64,000 nucleotides of DNA from Antarcticimicrobium sp040365005 (GTDB lineage Bacteria > Pseudomonadota > Alphaproteobacteria > Rhodobacterales > Rhodobacteraceae). The notes below the pieces were generated by a model. That model saw only the letters and a program-made list of their open reading frames with translations. It was not told the DNA's origin and did not search any database. Made by a program: the position numbers and the translations under genes. The stretch covers positions 496,001 through 560,000 of the forward strand of contig NZ_BAABWV010000001.1 in NCBI RefSeq assembly GCF_040365005.1, written 5' to 3'. Below are positions 44,308 through 53,288 of the stretch, piece by piece. Position 1 is the first letter of the stretch. Every line of letters starts with the position of its first letter.

Positions 44308-45085
44308 CAGCCCCATCAAGACCCACCGCGACGGCCATGTGCTCGAGGTCACGCTGGACCGGCCCAAGGCGAACGCCATCGACCTGGCCACCAGCAAGAT
44401 CATGGGCGAGGTGTTCACCGATTTCCGCGACGACCCCGAGTTGCGGGTCGCCATCGTCACCGGCGCGGGGGAGAAGTTCTTTTGCCCCGGCTGGGATCTC
44501 AAGGCCGCCGCAGACGGTGACGCGGTCGACGGCGACTATGGCAAGGGCGGCTTCGGCGGATTGCAGGAATTGCGCGGGCTGAACAAGCCGGTGATTGCGG
44601 CGGTCAACGGGATCTGCTGTGGCGGCGGGCTGGAACTGGCGCTGTCGGCCGATATCATCCTGGCCGCCGATCACGCCAGCTTTGCCCTGCCCGAGATCCG
44701 CTCCGGCACGGTGGCGGATGCGGCGACGGTCAAGCTGCCCAAGCGGATCCCCTATCACATCGCGATGGAGATGCTGTTCACCGGCCGCTGGATCGACACC
44801 GAAGAGGCCGCGCGCTGGGGCATGATCAACCATGTCTACCCCGCCGCCGACCTGATGGCCGAGGCGCGCAAGCTGGCTGCGCTGCTGGCCTCCGGCCCGC
44901 CGCTGGTCTACGCCGCGATCAAGGAGATCGTGCGCGAGGCCGAGGACATGAAGTTCCAGGACGCCATGAACCGCATCACCAAGAGCCAGTTCGCCACGGT
45001 CGAGACCCTCTACCGCTCCGACGACCAGCTCGAAGGCGCCCGCGCCTTTGCCGAGAAACGCGATCCGGTCTGGACCGGGCGTTGA
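44300..45085 (+). CDS. caiD: Carnitinyl-CoA dehydratase (CaiD)
   Basis: A 261-residue crotonase-fold enzyme with strong similarity to E. coli CaiD: the GWDLKAAADGD stretch, GGGLELALSADIILAADHAS, FALPEIRSGTVADAATVKLP and the identical-looking end AFAEKRDPVWTGR. It hydrates crotonobetainyl-CoA to L-carnitinyl-CoA reversibly. Overlaps the preceding ligase gene by eight bases. The carnitine made would feed the cdh cluster at 13.9-17.5 kb. Confidence 0.9.
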   Translation: MTDSPIKTHRDGHVLEVTLDRPKANAIDLATSKIMGEVFTDFRDDPELRVAIVTGAGEKFFCPGWDLKAAADGDAVDGDYGKGGFGGLQELRGLNKPVIAAVNGICCGGGLELALSADIILAADHASFALPEIRSGTVADAATVKLPKRIPYHIAMEMLFTGRWIDTEEAARWGMINHVYPAADLMAEARKLAALLASGPPLVYAAIKEIVREAEDMKFQDAMNRITKSQFATVETLYRSDDQLEGARAFAEKRDPVWTGR

Positions 45086-45195
45086 GCCGCCGCCCACCCG
45101 GCTGACACAGGTCAATGCGCGGTCCCGCTGCTATCAGCCACACTCAAGGCGGCAGTTCGCGCAGGACTCGTCAACAACCGAAGAGGAGCGGCAGG

Positions 45196-46176
45196 ATGGA
45201 CAGCAGGATTTTCGCGCTGGAGGGGGCACAGTCCCTGGGCGCGGCGGTGGCGGCGGAGCTGGGCCAGCCGCTGGCCGCGCTCGAGGAACGCGGTTTCGAG
45301 GACGGCGAACACAAGATCCGCCCGCTCGACGAGGTACGCGGCGCCGATACCTACGTGATCCAGGGGCTGCACGGGGGACCCGACGACAGCCCCAACGACA
45401 GGCTGTGCAAGCTGCTGTTCTTCATCGCCACCCTGCGCACCAACGGTGCCGCCCGGGTCACGGCGGTGGTTCCCTACCTCGCCTATGCCCGCAAGGACCG
45501 CCAGACCAAGCCGCGCGATCCGTTGACCGCGCGCTACGTGGCGCAGCTTTTCGAGGCGGTCGGCGCCGACCGGGTGATCACGCTGGAATGCCATAACCTC
45601 GCGGCCTTCCAGAACGCGTTCCGCTGCGAGACTCTCGCGCTCGACACCCGCGGCGCCCTGCTAGAGCGGGCGGCAGAGCTGGCCGGGGATGGCGCGATCA
45701 GCGTCGCCTCGCCCGATCCCGGCGGGGTCAAGCGGGCGCAGCTGTTCCGCGAGGCGCTGGAGGCGCGGCTGCAACGCCCGGTGGGCTTCGCGCTGATGGA
45801 AAAACGGCGCAGCGGCGGCACCGTCACCGGCAGCCTGATCGCCGGCGACGTGGCCGGCGCGCGGGTTCTCATCATCGACGACATGATCGCCTCGGGCGGG
45901 ACGATGACCCGCGCGGCGCGGGCGATCCTGGACCTGGGCGCGCGCGATGTCTGGGCGCTGGCCGCGCACGGGCTGTTCACCGGCGGCGCGGAGGCGGCGC
46001 TGGCCGACCCGGCGATCACCGGCTGGATCGTCACCGACACGGTGCCGCCGTTCCGGCTGACCGAAGCGATGGCGCAAAGGGTCGAGATCGTCAGCGCGGC
46101 GCCGCTGCTGGCGCGGGCCATCGACCGGCTACAGCGCAACCGCCCGGTCACCGACCTTCCGGCGGCGGGCGCATGA
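45196..46176 (+). CDS. Atypical PRPP synthetase-like protein
   Basis: A 326-residue ribose-phosphate pyrophosphokinase-family protein. The PRPP-binding loop is VLIIDDMIASGGTM and the flexible-loop Lys lies in ALMEKRRSGGTVTG. The FEDGEHKIRP stretch stands for the class I DGE motif. The highly conserved DLHxxQIQGFF of class I Prs is absent; here it reads LECHNLAAFQNAFRC, so this is likely not the housekeeping Prs. The product may be PRPP or a related phosphoribosyl reaction. Its 3' end overlaps the opposite-strand gene by 29 bases. Confidence 0.72.
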   Translation: MDSRIFALEGAQSLGAAVAAELGQPLAALEERGFEDGEHKIRPLDEVRGADTYVIQGLHGGPDDSPNDRLCKLLFFIATLRTNGAARVTAVVPYLAYARKDRQTKPRDPLTARYVAQLFEAVGADRVITLECHNLAAFQNAFRCETLALDTRGALLERAAELAGDGAISVASPDPGGVKRAQLFREALEARLQRPVGFALMEKRRSGGTVTGSLIAGDVAGARVLIIDDMIASGGTMTRAARAILDLGARDVWALAAHGLFTGGAEAALADPAITGWIVTDTVPPFRLTEAMAQRVEIVSAAPLLARAIDRLQRNRPVTDLPAAGA

Positions 46177-47200
46177 ACTCGGGCCGGCACGACAGCGCGA
46201 CATAGCCCCGCGCCTGCGGGCGCCACTTCCACGGGGTGCGTTCCGGCTGCACCACCAGATGCAGCAGCGCCAGCCGCGCCCGCAACAGCGCCCGGTAGCG
46301 CCAGTAGAACTCGGCCAGAACCGGCGGCGGATCGCCCAGCGCGGCGCCAAGACCACGACAGAGCGCGCCGGCCACCCACTCCGGCCCCAGCTTGGCGCAT
46401 TCCATCCCCAGAAAGGCGATCTCGTCCAGCGGATCGACCAGCCGCAGGGCACGGTTGAACTCGAGGCAGTCGATGATCACCGGCGGGTCGGTCAGGAACA
46501 CGTGCTCGGGCCGCAGATCGCCATGCCCCTCGACCACCTGCCCCTCCTCCGCCCGTCGCAGCAGAAGCGGACGCGCCTGGGCGTAGGCCCGGTCATAGGC
46601 GTCGAGGGCGGCGTCAAGCTCAGGCGCGCCCAGCGCCAGCGCCGGATCGGTCAGCACCGCGTGCGTCTTTGCGAACTCGGCGGCGAATTGCGCGGCATAA
46701 TCCTCCGGCACGATCTCGGCCGGGGGCAGCGCGCGATAGAACCCCTGCAACACCCCGGCAACCTGCCCGATATGCGCCGGCGTCAGCTCCCCGGCCCCGA
46801 TCATGCGCTCGAGGTTGCGCGCCTCGGGCAGCCGGCGCATTTCCACCAGCCACTCCACCACCTGCCCGCCCGGTGCATCGAGCGACAGCCGCCCCTCCGG
46901 CCCCATCACCAGCGGGCGCGGCACGGCGTAGACTTCGGCTGCGAGGCGGCGGTTCAGATCCACCTCGTCACGCACCGCGACGGCGCGTTTCTCCAGCGTC
47001 GAGAAATCGAGGAAATCATAGTGAACCGGCTTTTTCAGCTTGAACACCTTGGGACCAGCCAGGAACACCCAGGACATGTGGGTTTCCACGATCTCCACCT
47101 CGGCCGGGCCGTGGCTGTAGATGCCGGGATCGGACAGGAACCGGACCTTGTCCCCGACCGGGACCTCGGCGCCGGCAAGGGCGGTCTTGTTTTCCGTCAT
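46148..47200 (-). CDS. APH-fold phosphotransferase-like protein (COG2187 type)
   Basis: A 350-residue protein with a kinase-like catalytic loop HGDLRPEHVFL, and the metal-binding Asp in PVIIDCLEFNRALRLVDP. The N-terminal half contains VFKLKKPVHYDFLDFSTLEK, matching COG2187, proteins of unknown substrate. Between these lies a helical domain. The ATG at 47200 gives the family length. It is convergent with the PRPP synthetase-like gene and divergent from the glucosylglycerate genes. Confidence 0.75.
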   Translation of the reverse strand: MTENKTALAGAEVPVGDKVRFLSDPGIYSHGPAEVEIVETHMSWVFLAGPKVFKLKKPVHYDFLDFSTLEKRAVAVRDEVDLNRRLAAEVYAVPRPLVMGPEGRLSLDAPGGQVVEWLVEMRRLPEARNLERMIGAGELTPAHIGQVAGVLQGFYRALPPAEIVPEDYAAQFAAEFAKTHAVLTDPALALGAPELDAALDAYDRAYAQARPLLLRRAEEGQVVEGHGDLRPEHVFLTDPPVIIDCLEFNRALRLVDPLDEIAFLGMECAKLGPEWVAGALCRGLGAALGDPPPVLAEFYWRYRALLRARLALLHLVVQPERTPWKWRPQARGYVALSCRPEFMRPPPEGR

Positions 47201-47611
47201 GTCGCGCTTTTCGTGTCCCTGCCCCAACCCTCGCACAGGTGTGCCATCGACGCGGCGCGGCGCCAACAGCGAATTCCGTCGCAGGGGACGGATGGTCGCC
47301 CGACCCCCGGCGCCTGTTTTTTACTCAAACAGATCCGAATTTCGAAATATGTCAACGGACAGCTGCCGCGTTCCCAATATGGCAGGCCGACAAGGACGCC
47401 CGATCGGCCCGCGCGCGGGCTGCGACAAAGCTCGTCTCGCCACTGCGCGGTTTTTCTGGCACAGTCACCCGGCGCCCCGGGGTGCCGCCGCGACCGATTG
47501 GCGTTTTGCCATTGCAGATCCCGGACCGGCACCGTCTTCTGGAGGTGAACCGGCGGAACTTCCATCCGTTGGCCGGGCGTACAAAACGGCCCTGGAATTG
47601 TACGGAACACG
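47201..47611. other. Gene-free 411-base divergent spacer
   Basis: No convincing gene. It separates the APH-fold gene and the glucosylglycerate genes and should contain both promoters. A small stem CTGTTT / AAACAG (47314-47332) with no U-tract lies in the middle. No clear ribosome binding site stands before the ATG at 47612. Confidence 0.45.
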
Positions 47612-48406
47612 ATGACCGCGAAACTTGACCTGCTGGTGTTCTCCGACCTCGACGGAACCCTCCTGTCCCACCACGATTACAAATGGACCGCCGCCGAGGC
47701 CGGTTTGCGCGCATTGCGACGGCTCGGCGCCGGGGTGATCCTGGCCACCAGCAAGACCGCCGCCGAGGTCGCACCGTTGCGGGCCGCGATCGGGTTTGCC
47801 GACTGGCCCGCCATCGTCGAGAATGGCGGTGGCCTGCTGGAGCCGGGCCAAACCGGCGATGCCGACGCGGGCACCTACGCGCAGGTCCGCGCGCGTCTCG
47901 CCACCCTGCCGCGCGGCTTTCGCGGCTTCGGGGACATGACCGCGACAGAGATCGCCGCCGAAACCGGCCTTGCGACCGGGGCCGCCGCCGATGCCAAGGT
48001 GCGGCAGTACAGCGAACCGGGGCTCTGGAACGGGTCGGAGGAAGGGTTGGCCCGGTTTCTCGAGGCCGCCAGCGCCGCCGGGCTCACCGCGCGGCGCGGT
48101 GGGCGGTTCCTCAGCCTGTCGCTGGGCGGGACCAAGGCCGACCGGATGGACGCGCTGTTGCGCCGCTATGCCCCGCGCCATTCCATCGCGCTGGGGGATG
48201 CGCCAAATGACGTCGAGATGCTGGAGCGCGCGGAGTACGGCGTGATCGTGCGCAATGACCATTCGTCACCGCTGCCGCCACTGGCCGGCGAGGACAGCGG
48301 GCGGATCCGCCGCACCGCGCACGAGGGACCACAGGGCTGGGCCGAGGCGATCTCGGCGCTGCTGCAAGACTTGAAACTGACCAAGGAGCCGATCGGGCAT
48401 GGCTGA
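47612..48406 (+). CDS. gpgP: Mannosyl-/glucosyl-3-phosphoglycerate phosphatase (HAD family)
   Basis: A 264-residue HAD phosphatase of the MPGP subgroup. The nucleophile motif is VFSDLDGTLLSH, motif II is ILATSKTAAEV, motif IV is IALGDAPNDVEML, and a C2 cap sits between. It would dephosphorylate glucosyl-3-phosphoglycerate to glucosylglycerate, an osmolyte. The stop overlaps the start of the synthase gene by eight bases, so the two enzymes are translated together. Mannosyl specificity is not excluded by sequence. Confidence 0.83.
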   Translation: MTAKLDLLVFSDLDGTLLSHHDYKWTAAEAGLRALRRLGAGVILATSKTAAEVAPLRAAIGFADWPAIVENGGGLLEPGQTGDADAGTYAQVRARLATLPRGFRGFGDMTATEIAAETGLATGAAADAKVRQYSEPGLWNGSEEGLARFLEAASAAGLTARRGGRFLSLSLGGTKADRMDALLRRYAPRHSIALGDAPNDVEMLERAEYGVIVRNDHSSPLPPLAGEDSGRIRRTAHEGPQGWAEAISALLQDLKLTKEPIGHG

Positions 48407-49625
48407 TTTCCACCAGAACGGAAACATCACGACACTGCACAACCTGCGCACGCGCTCGCTCGATGATCTGACATACGAGCTGTCGACCTATGCCGAGACC
48501 CGCAAGATCACCCTGATCCTGCCCAGCCTCTATTCCGAGTTGGAGGGGCCGGCGCTGGCGCATATCGTCGACGAGCTGACCCAGGTGCCCTACCTGCACC
48601 GGATCGTGATCGGGCTGGACCAGGCCGACGAGGACCAGTTCCGCAACGCGCAGCGGTTCTTTGCCCGCCTGCCGCAGACCCACACGGTGATCTGGAACGA
48701 CAGCCCGCGCATGCAGGCGTTGCTGCAACGGCTCGACGCGCTTGGCCTTGCCCCGAAGGAGCCGGGAAAGGGGCGCAACGTCTGGACCTGCATGGGCTAT
48801 CTCATCGCCTGCGCCGACAGTTCAGTGATGGCGCTGCACGATTGCGATATCCTCACCTATGATCGCGAGATGCTGGCGCGGCTGATCTACCCGGTGGCCA
48901 ACCCGGCGTTCCCCTATCAGATGGCCAAGGGCTATTACCCGCGCATCGGTGACGGCAAGCTCAACGGCCGGGTGACGCGGCTGCTGGTCAGCCCGCTGCT
49001 GATCGCGCTCAAGCGGGTGGTGGGGGATCGCGACTACCTCGATTACCTCCGCAGCTTCCGCTACCCGCTGTCGGGCGAATTCGCCATGCGCACCCCCACC
49101 CTGCCCGACCTGCGCATTCCCTCGGACTGGGGCCTTGAGATCGGCGTGCTGTCCGAGGCCTGGCGCAACCTGGCGCCGCAATCGGTCTGCCAGGTGGAAA
49201 TCTCGGATGCCTATGACCACAAGCACCAGGAACTATCGCCCGAGGACGCCGACCGGGGGCTGAGCCGGATGTCCACAGACATCTGCAAGGCGATCTTCCG
49301 CAAGCTGGCCGCCGATGGCACGGTGTTCACCCCGAACGTGTTCCGCACGCTCAAGGCCACCTATTACCGCTGCGCGCTGGATCTGCTGGACGGCTATTAT
49401 GCCGATGCGCGGATGAACGGGCTGGCGGTGGACCGCCACAAGGAAGAGAAGTCCATCGAGCTTTTCGCCGAGAACATCATCCGCGCCGGGCAGATATTTC
49501 TCGACTACCCGCACGAAAGCCCGTTCATCCCGACCTGGAACCGGGTCCACGCGGCCGACCCGGAGTTCCTGCCGGACATGCGGCGAGCGGCGGCGGCGGA
49601 TCTCGAGGAGTTCGGCGCGGGTTGA
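48399..49625 (+). CDS. gpgS: Glucosyl-3-phosphoglycerate synthase
   Basis: A 408-residue GT81-type glycosyltransferase. It joins glucose from a nucleotide sugar to 3-phosphoglycerate. The DxD-like metal motif appears as MALHDCDILTY, and the start region ITLILPSLYSELEGPALAHI is typical of the family. Together with the phosphatase just ahead it makes glucosylglycerate, an osmoprotectant often raised under salt or nitrogen stress. Confidence 0.87.
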   Translation: MADFHQNGNITTLHNLRTRSLDDLTYELSTYAETRKITLILPSLYSELEGPALAHIVDELTQVPYLHRIVIGLDQADEDQFRNAQRFFARLPQTHTVIWNDSPRMQALLQRLDALGLAPKEPGKGRNVWTCMGYLIACADSSVMALHDCDILTYDREMLARLIYPVANPAFPYQMAKGYYPRIGDGKLNGRVTRLLVSPLLIALKRVVGDRDYLDYLRSFRYPLSGEFAMRTPTLPDLRIPSDWGLEIGVLSEAWRNLAPQSVCQVEISDAYDHKHQELSPEDADRGLSRMSTDICKAIFRKLAADGTVFTPNVFRTLKATYYRCALDLLDGYYADARMNGLAVDRHKEEKSIELFAENIIRAGQIFLDYPHESPFIPTWNRVHAADPEFLPDMRRAAAADLEEFGAG

Positions 49626-49649
49626 AGCCCGTCCACGCGCCCTGCCCGT

Positions 49650-51392
49650 TCAGCGGTTCGAGATCCAGCGGCACTGGTAGGGCGCAAAGGGGATGTCCGG
49701 CCCGGTCGCGACGATCTCCTTGCCGGTCAGAAGGTCGACCCAGCTGTCGTCCTCGATCAGGTTGATGCGGGGCGGGCTCAACAGCACCGTCTCGCTGCTG
49801 ACGTTGTGGATGGCAAAGATCGACTGGCTGCGATCGAGGCTCTGGCGCCAGACCCCGAACAACCTGTCATCGAGGCTCAGGGTGAACTGGGTGGCGTTGG
49901 GGTGGAACGCGGGCTGTTTGGCGCGGATGCGCAGCCGCTCGGACATCCCGTGCAGCACGTGCGACTGCTCCGAGGTGGGATCGTCCAGCAACGCCAGCAA
50001 ATCCGGGTAATGCCAGCGGTGCCGGTTGATGGCACGGTTCATGCCGCGCCGCTCGACGCCCTCGTGATCGTTGGGCGTGGCCAGCAGCGAGTGGATGTAG
50101 AAGGCCGGTATCCCCTCGAGCGACATGACGATGGTCTGCGAACACAGAAACCGCGCGATGTGATGCGCGTCCTCGCCGTCGAAGGTTCGACGCATCGCAT
50201 CGAACAGCGAACAGTTCAGCTCATAGGGCTCCTCGCCGCCCTGCGGCAGCGCCCGCATCGAGACCAGCCCGCCAGCCTGCTGCACGGTGTCGATCATCCG
50301 CGCCTTTTCCTCGGGCGGCAGCACCCCCTCGGCCGGGCGCATGCCGATGCCGTCATGGCTGGCGGTGAAGTTGAGATAGGCACAGCCCAGTTGCGCCGGG
50401 GGCATCGCCGATTGCCACTTGTGCAGATAGCGCGCGGTGCCCGATTGCATTGCGTGCAGGATCAGCGGCGGCAGCGGGAAATTGTAGACCGCATGCGCCT
50501 CGTTCCGGTTGCCGAAGTAACTGAGGTTCTCGGTCCGCGGAACGTTGGTCTCGGTCAGCAGCACGACGGTTTCCACCGCGTAATCGCACAGCAGCCGCAT
50601 CAGTTGCACGATCGCGTGGGTCTGCGGCAGGTGGATGCAGGAGGTGCCCGCCTCCTTCCACAGGAAGGCCACCGCATCGAGCCGCAGGATGCGCACGCCC
50701 GCGTCGATATGCAGGCGGATGATCCGCAGCATTTCCAGCAGCACCTCGGGGTTGCGGAAATCGAGGTCCACCTGATCGTGGCTGAAGGTGCACCAGACAT
50801 GGCGCGGCCCGTCCTTGGTTTCCACCTCCTGCAACAGCGGCGTGGTGCGGGGGCGGACCACCGCCGAGAGATCCTCTTTCGGGTCGGCCTCGAAAAAGAA
50901 CCGGTCATAGGGCGCCTGCCGCTGGCGATAGGCGTTGAACCACGGCCCCTGGCTGGACACGTGGTTGAGCACCAGGTCCGACATCAGGTGGAATTCCGAC
51001 GCGATCCGCCCGATGTCGGCCCAATCGCCCAGTTGCGGATTGACCGCCCGGTAATCGGTCACCGCGAACCCGTCGTCCGAGGTGTGCGGAAAGAACGGCA
51101 GGATATGCACGCCGCTGACCACGTCGGACAGGTGACGGCGGAGAAAGTCGTGCAGCAGGTCCAGTGGCTTGTGGCTGCCGTCGGTGATCGAGTTTCCATA
51201 GGTGATCAGCAGCGCGTCCTGCTGCGACCAGAGCCGGTTGCTGGGGGTGCGGGCGCGTTGTCGGCGGTGGGTGCCCTCGGGCCAGAACGCCTCGACGATC
51301 TGGCTGACCACGATATCGGCGTCATAGTCGGGATAGATCCGTCGCACCCTGTCGGTGAGCCGCGCGTTGAAGGCATTGATCGTTTGGGACAC
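49650..51392 (-). CDS. GH13_18 phosphorylase, probably glucosylglycerate phosphorylase
   Basis: A 580-residue alpha-amylase-fold enzyme of the sucrose-phosphorylase subfamily. The catalytic nucleophile is in GVRILRLDAVAFLWKEAGTS, the acid/base in VLLTETNVPRTENLSYFG and the transition-state Asp in NFTASHDGIGMRP. A GTG start at 51392 is used, with AGGAG about 11 bases ahead; there is no family match upstream. Next to the synthase and phosphatase, phosphorolysis of glucosylglycerate is a better guess than sucrose. The convergent layout lets synthesis and breakdown be controlled separately. Confidence 0.83.
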   Translation of the reverse strand: MSQTINAFNARLTDRVRRIYPDYDADIVVSQIVEAFWPEGTHRRQRARTPSNRLWSQQDALLITYGNSITDGSHKPLDLLHDFLRRHLSDVVSGVHILPFFPHTSDDGFAVTDYRAVNPQLGDWADIGRIASEFHLMSDLVLNHVSSQGPWFNAYRQRQAPYDRFFFEADPKEDLSAVVRPRTTPLLQEVETKDGPRHVWCTFSHDQVDLDFRNPEVLLEMLRIIRLHIDAGVRILRLDAVAFLWKEAGTSCIHLPQTHAIVQLMRLLCDYAVETVVLLTETNVPRTENLSYFGNRNEAHAVYNFPLPPLILHAMQSGTARYLHKWQSAMPPAQLGCAYLNFTASHDGIGMRPAEGVLPPEEKARMIDTVQQAGGLVSMRALPQGGEEPYELNCSLFDAMRRTFDGEDAHHIARFLCSQTIVMSLEGIPAFYIHSLLATPNDHEGVERRGMNRAINRHRWHYPDLLALLDDPTSEQSHVLHGMSERLRIRAKQPAFHPNATQFTLSLDDRLFGVWRQSLDRSQSIFAIHNVSSETVLLSPPRINLIEDDSWVDLLTGKEIVATGPDIPFAPYQCRWISNR

Positions 51393-51947
51393 CTTTGGGC
51401 GGCTCCTGCGTTGTTGCGCGTCGGTTCGGTCGGCGCGGTCCCGGTGCGCGCTTTGCACCGGTCGTCCGACCCGCCCCAGTAGGTCCGCGAAGATGCCGCA
51501 TCGTCAAGGGGGCGGACGGCCCGGCCCGGCGGTCCGCGCGGGCGCCTGATCGCGGGATCTCTGGCCCGCCCCCGGCACAAGACAGGCCGAAACCTTGGGA
51601 AACCGCGCGCAATACCGGGCGGCGGCCCTCTCTTCACGCCGCATTGACTGCGCGTCATGTGCCCACAAAACAGGCGGACCGACGCTGTGTGACTGAAAAT
51701 TAGCCACCCCGACGCACTGTACCCGGAAAATCTGCAAGAACCGTTCCCGGATTTGCGGACCCCCATGCCACCAAAAGGGCGCTGCAACGCAGAAGACTGT
51801 GCCAATGCGGTGCCCGGCGCCCCTCCTTCAGGCCGCCGCGTCACCGCATCGGTGCACAAGAATACCAAGGGGGGACGCATGCCGCCGATCCGGCGTCATG
51901 ACCACGGTCGCCCCACATAAACGGGTTCAACAAGGGGACATTTTTTA
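51393..51947. other. Gene-free 555-base spacer ahead of urtA
   Basis: No coding frame of family type was found. It should hold promoters for the GH13 phosphorylase (minus) and the urt operon (plus). AAGGGGA before the ATG at 51948 is the urtA ribosome site. No complete sigma-54 -24/-12 pair was found. Confidence 0.45.
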
Positions 51948-53228
51948 ATGACACGTAAACTACTTCTCACCACCGCGGCCGCTGCCATCGCCGCCGCCGG
52001 CCTTCCGGCCTTTGCGCAGGACTGCCCGATCAAGGTGGGGGTTCTGCACTCGCTTTCCGGCACCATGGCGATCTCGGAAACCACGCTCAAGGACACCATG
52101 TTGATGCTGATCGACGAGCAGAACGCCAAGGGCGGTCTGCTGGGCTGCGAGTTGGAGGCGGTGGTGGTCGACCCTGCCTCGGACTGGCCGCTGTTCGCGG
52201 AAAAGGCGCGCGAACTGCTGACCGTGCACGAGGTCGACGTGATGTTCGGCAACTGGACCAGCGTCAGCCGCAAATCGGTGCTGCCGGTGATCGAGGAGTT
52301 GAACGGGCTGCTGTTCTACCCGGTGCAATACGAGGGCGAGGAAAGCTCGAAGAACGTGTTCTACACCGGCGCCGCGCCGAACCAGCAGGCGATCCCGGCG
52401 ACCGATTATTTCCTCGACGAGCTCGGGGTCGAGAAATTCGCGCTGCTGGGCACTGATTACGTCTATCCGCGGACCACCAACAACATCCTCGAAAGCTATC
52501 TCAAGTCCAAGGGCATCGCCGAAGAGGATATCTTCGTCAACTACACCCCCTTCGGTCATTCCGACTGGTCCAAGATCGTCGCCGACGTGGTGGCACTGGG
52601 GGCCGACGGCAAGAAGGTCGGCGTGATCAGCACCATCAACGGTGACGCCAACGTCGGCTTTTACAAGGAGTTGGCGGCGGCCGGCATCTCGGCCGATGAC
52701 ATCCCCGTGGTCGCCTTCTCGGTCGGCGAAGAGGAGCTTTCGGGCCTCGACACCGCCAACCTGGTCGGCCACCTGGCGGCGTGGAACTACTTCCAGTCGG
52801 CGGAGTCCGAGGCCAACGACGCCTTCATCGCCGCGTGGAAGGCGAAGATGGGCGAGGAGCGCGTCACCAACGACCCGATGGAGGCCCATTTCATCGGCTT
52901 CAACATGTGGGTGAACGCCGCGACAGAGGCCGGCACCACCGAGGTGGACGCGGTGCGCGAAAAGATGTGGGGGCAGGAATTCCCCAACCTGACCGGCGGC
53001 ACCGCCGTGATGGGCGTGAACCACCACCTCGCCAAGCCGGTGCTGATCGGCGAGATCCAGGACGACGGACAGTTCGACATCATCAGCCAGACCACCGAAG
53101 TGCCGGGCGACGCCTGGACCGACTATCTGCCGGAATCGGCGGTCCTGATCTCGGATTGGAAGGATCTCGGCTGCGGGATGTACAACACCGAGACCAAGTC
53201 CTGCGTGCAGATCAAGTCGAACTACTGA
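51948..53228 (+). CDS. urtA: Urea ABC transporter substrate-binding protein
   Basis: A 426-residue type I periplasmic binding protein. Signal peptide about 1-24 (LLLTTAAAAIAAAGLPAFAQ). Family motifs: IKVGVLHSLSGTMAISETTL, the VFYTGAAPNQQAIPATDYFL stretch and the GEEESSKNVFYTG neighbourhood, all typical of UrtA rather than amino-acid binding proteins. It collects urea for the UrtBCDE importer. Confidence 0.94.
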   Translation: MTRKLLLTTAAAAIAAAGLPAFAQDCPIKVGVLHSLSGTMAISETTLKDTMLMLIDEQNAKGGLLGCELEAVVVDPASDWPLFAEKARELLTVHEVDVMFGNWTSVSRKSVLPVIEELNGLLFYPVQYEGEESSKNVFYTGAAPNQQAIPATDYFLDELGVEKFALLGTDYVYPRTTNNILESYLKSKGIAEEDIFVNYTPFGHSDWSKIVADVVALGADGKKVGVISTINGDANVGFYKELAAAGISADDIPVVAFSVGEEELSGLDTANLVGHLAAWNYFQSAESEANDAFIAAWKAKMGEERVTNDPMEAHFIGFNMWVNAATEAGTTEVDAVREKMWGQEFPNLTGGTAVMGVNHHLAKPVLIGEIQDDGQFDIISQTTEVPGDAWTDYLPESAVLISDWKDLGCGMYNTETKSCVQIKSNY

Positions 53229-53247
53229 TGTGACACCTGAAACCTAC

Positions 53248-53278
53248 CGGGGGCGCAGCCGTGCCCCCGGCCTTTTCC
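53248..53278 (+). terminator. Hairpin between urtA and urtB
   Basis: CCGGGGGC and GCCCCCGG pair over an eight-base loop, followed by CCTTTTCC. It is a partial terminator or mRNA stabiliser that would make UrtA more abundant than the membrane subunits. Confidence 0.6.
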
Positions 53279-53288
53279 GGGGTGACGC

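Noticed and set aside
51700..51830. Sigma-54-like TGGCAC element (minus strand) upstream of urtA
   Set aside because: Spacing to a GC -12 element is wrong and the direction points away from urtA.
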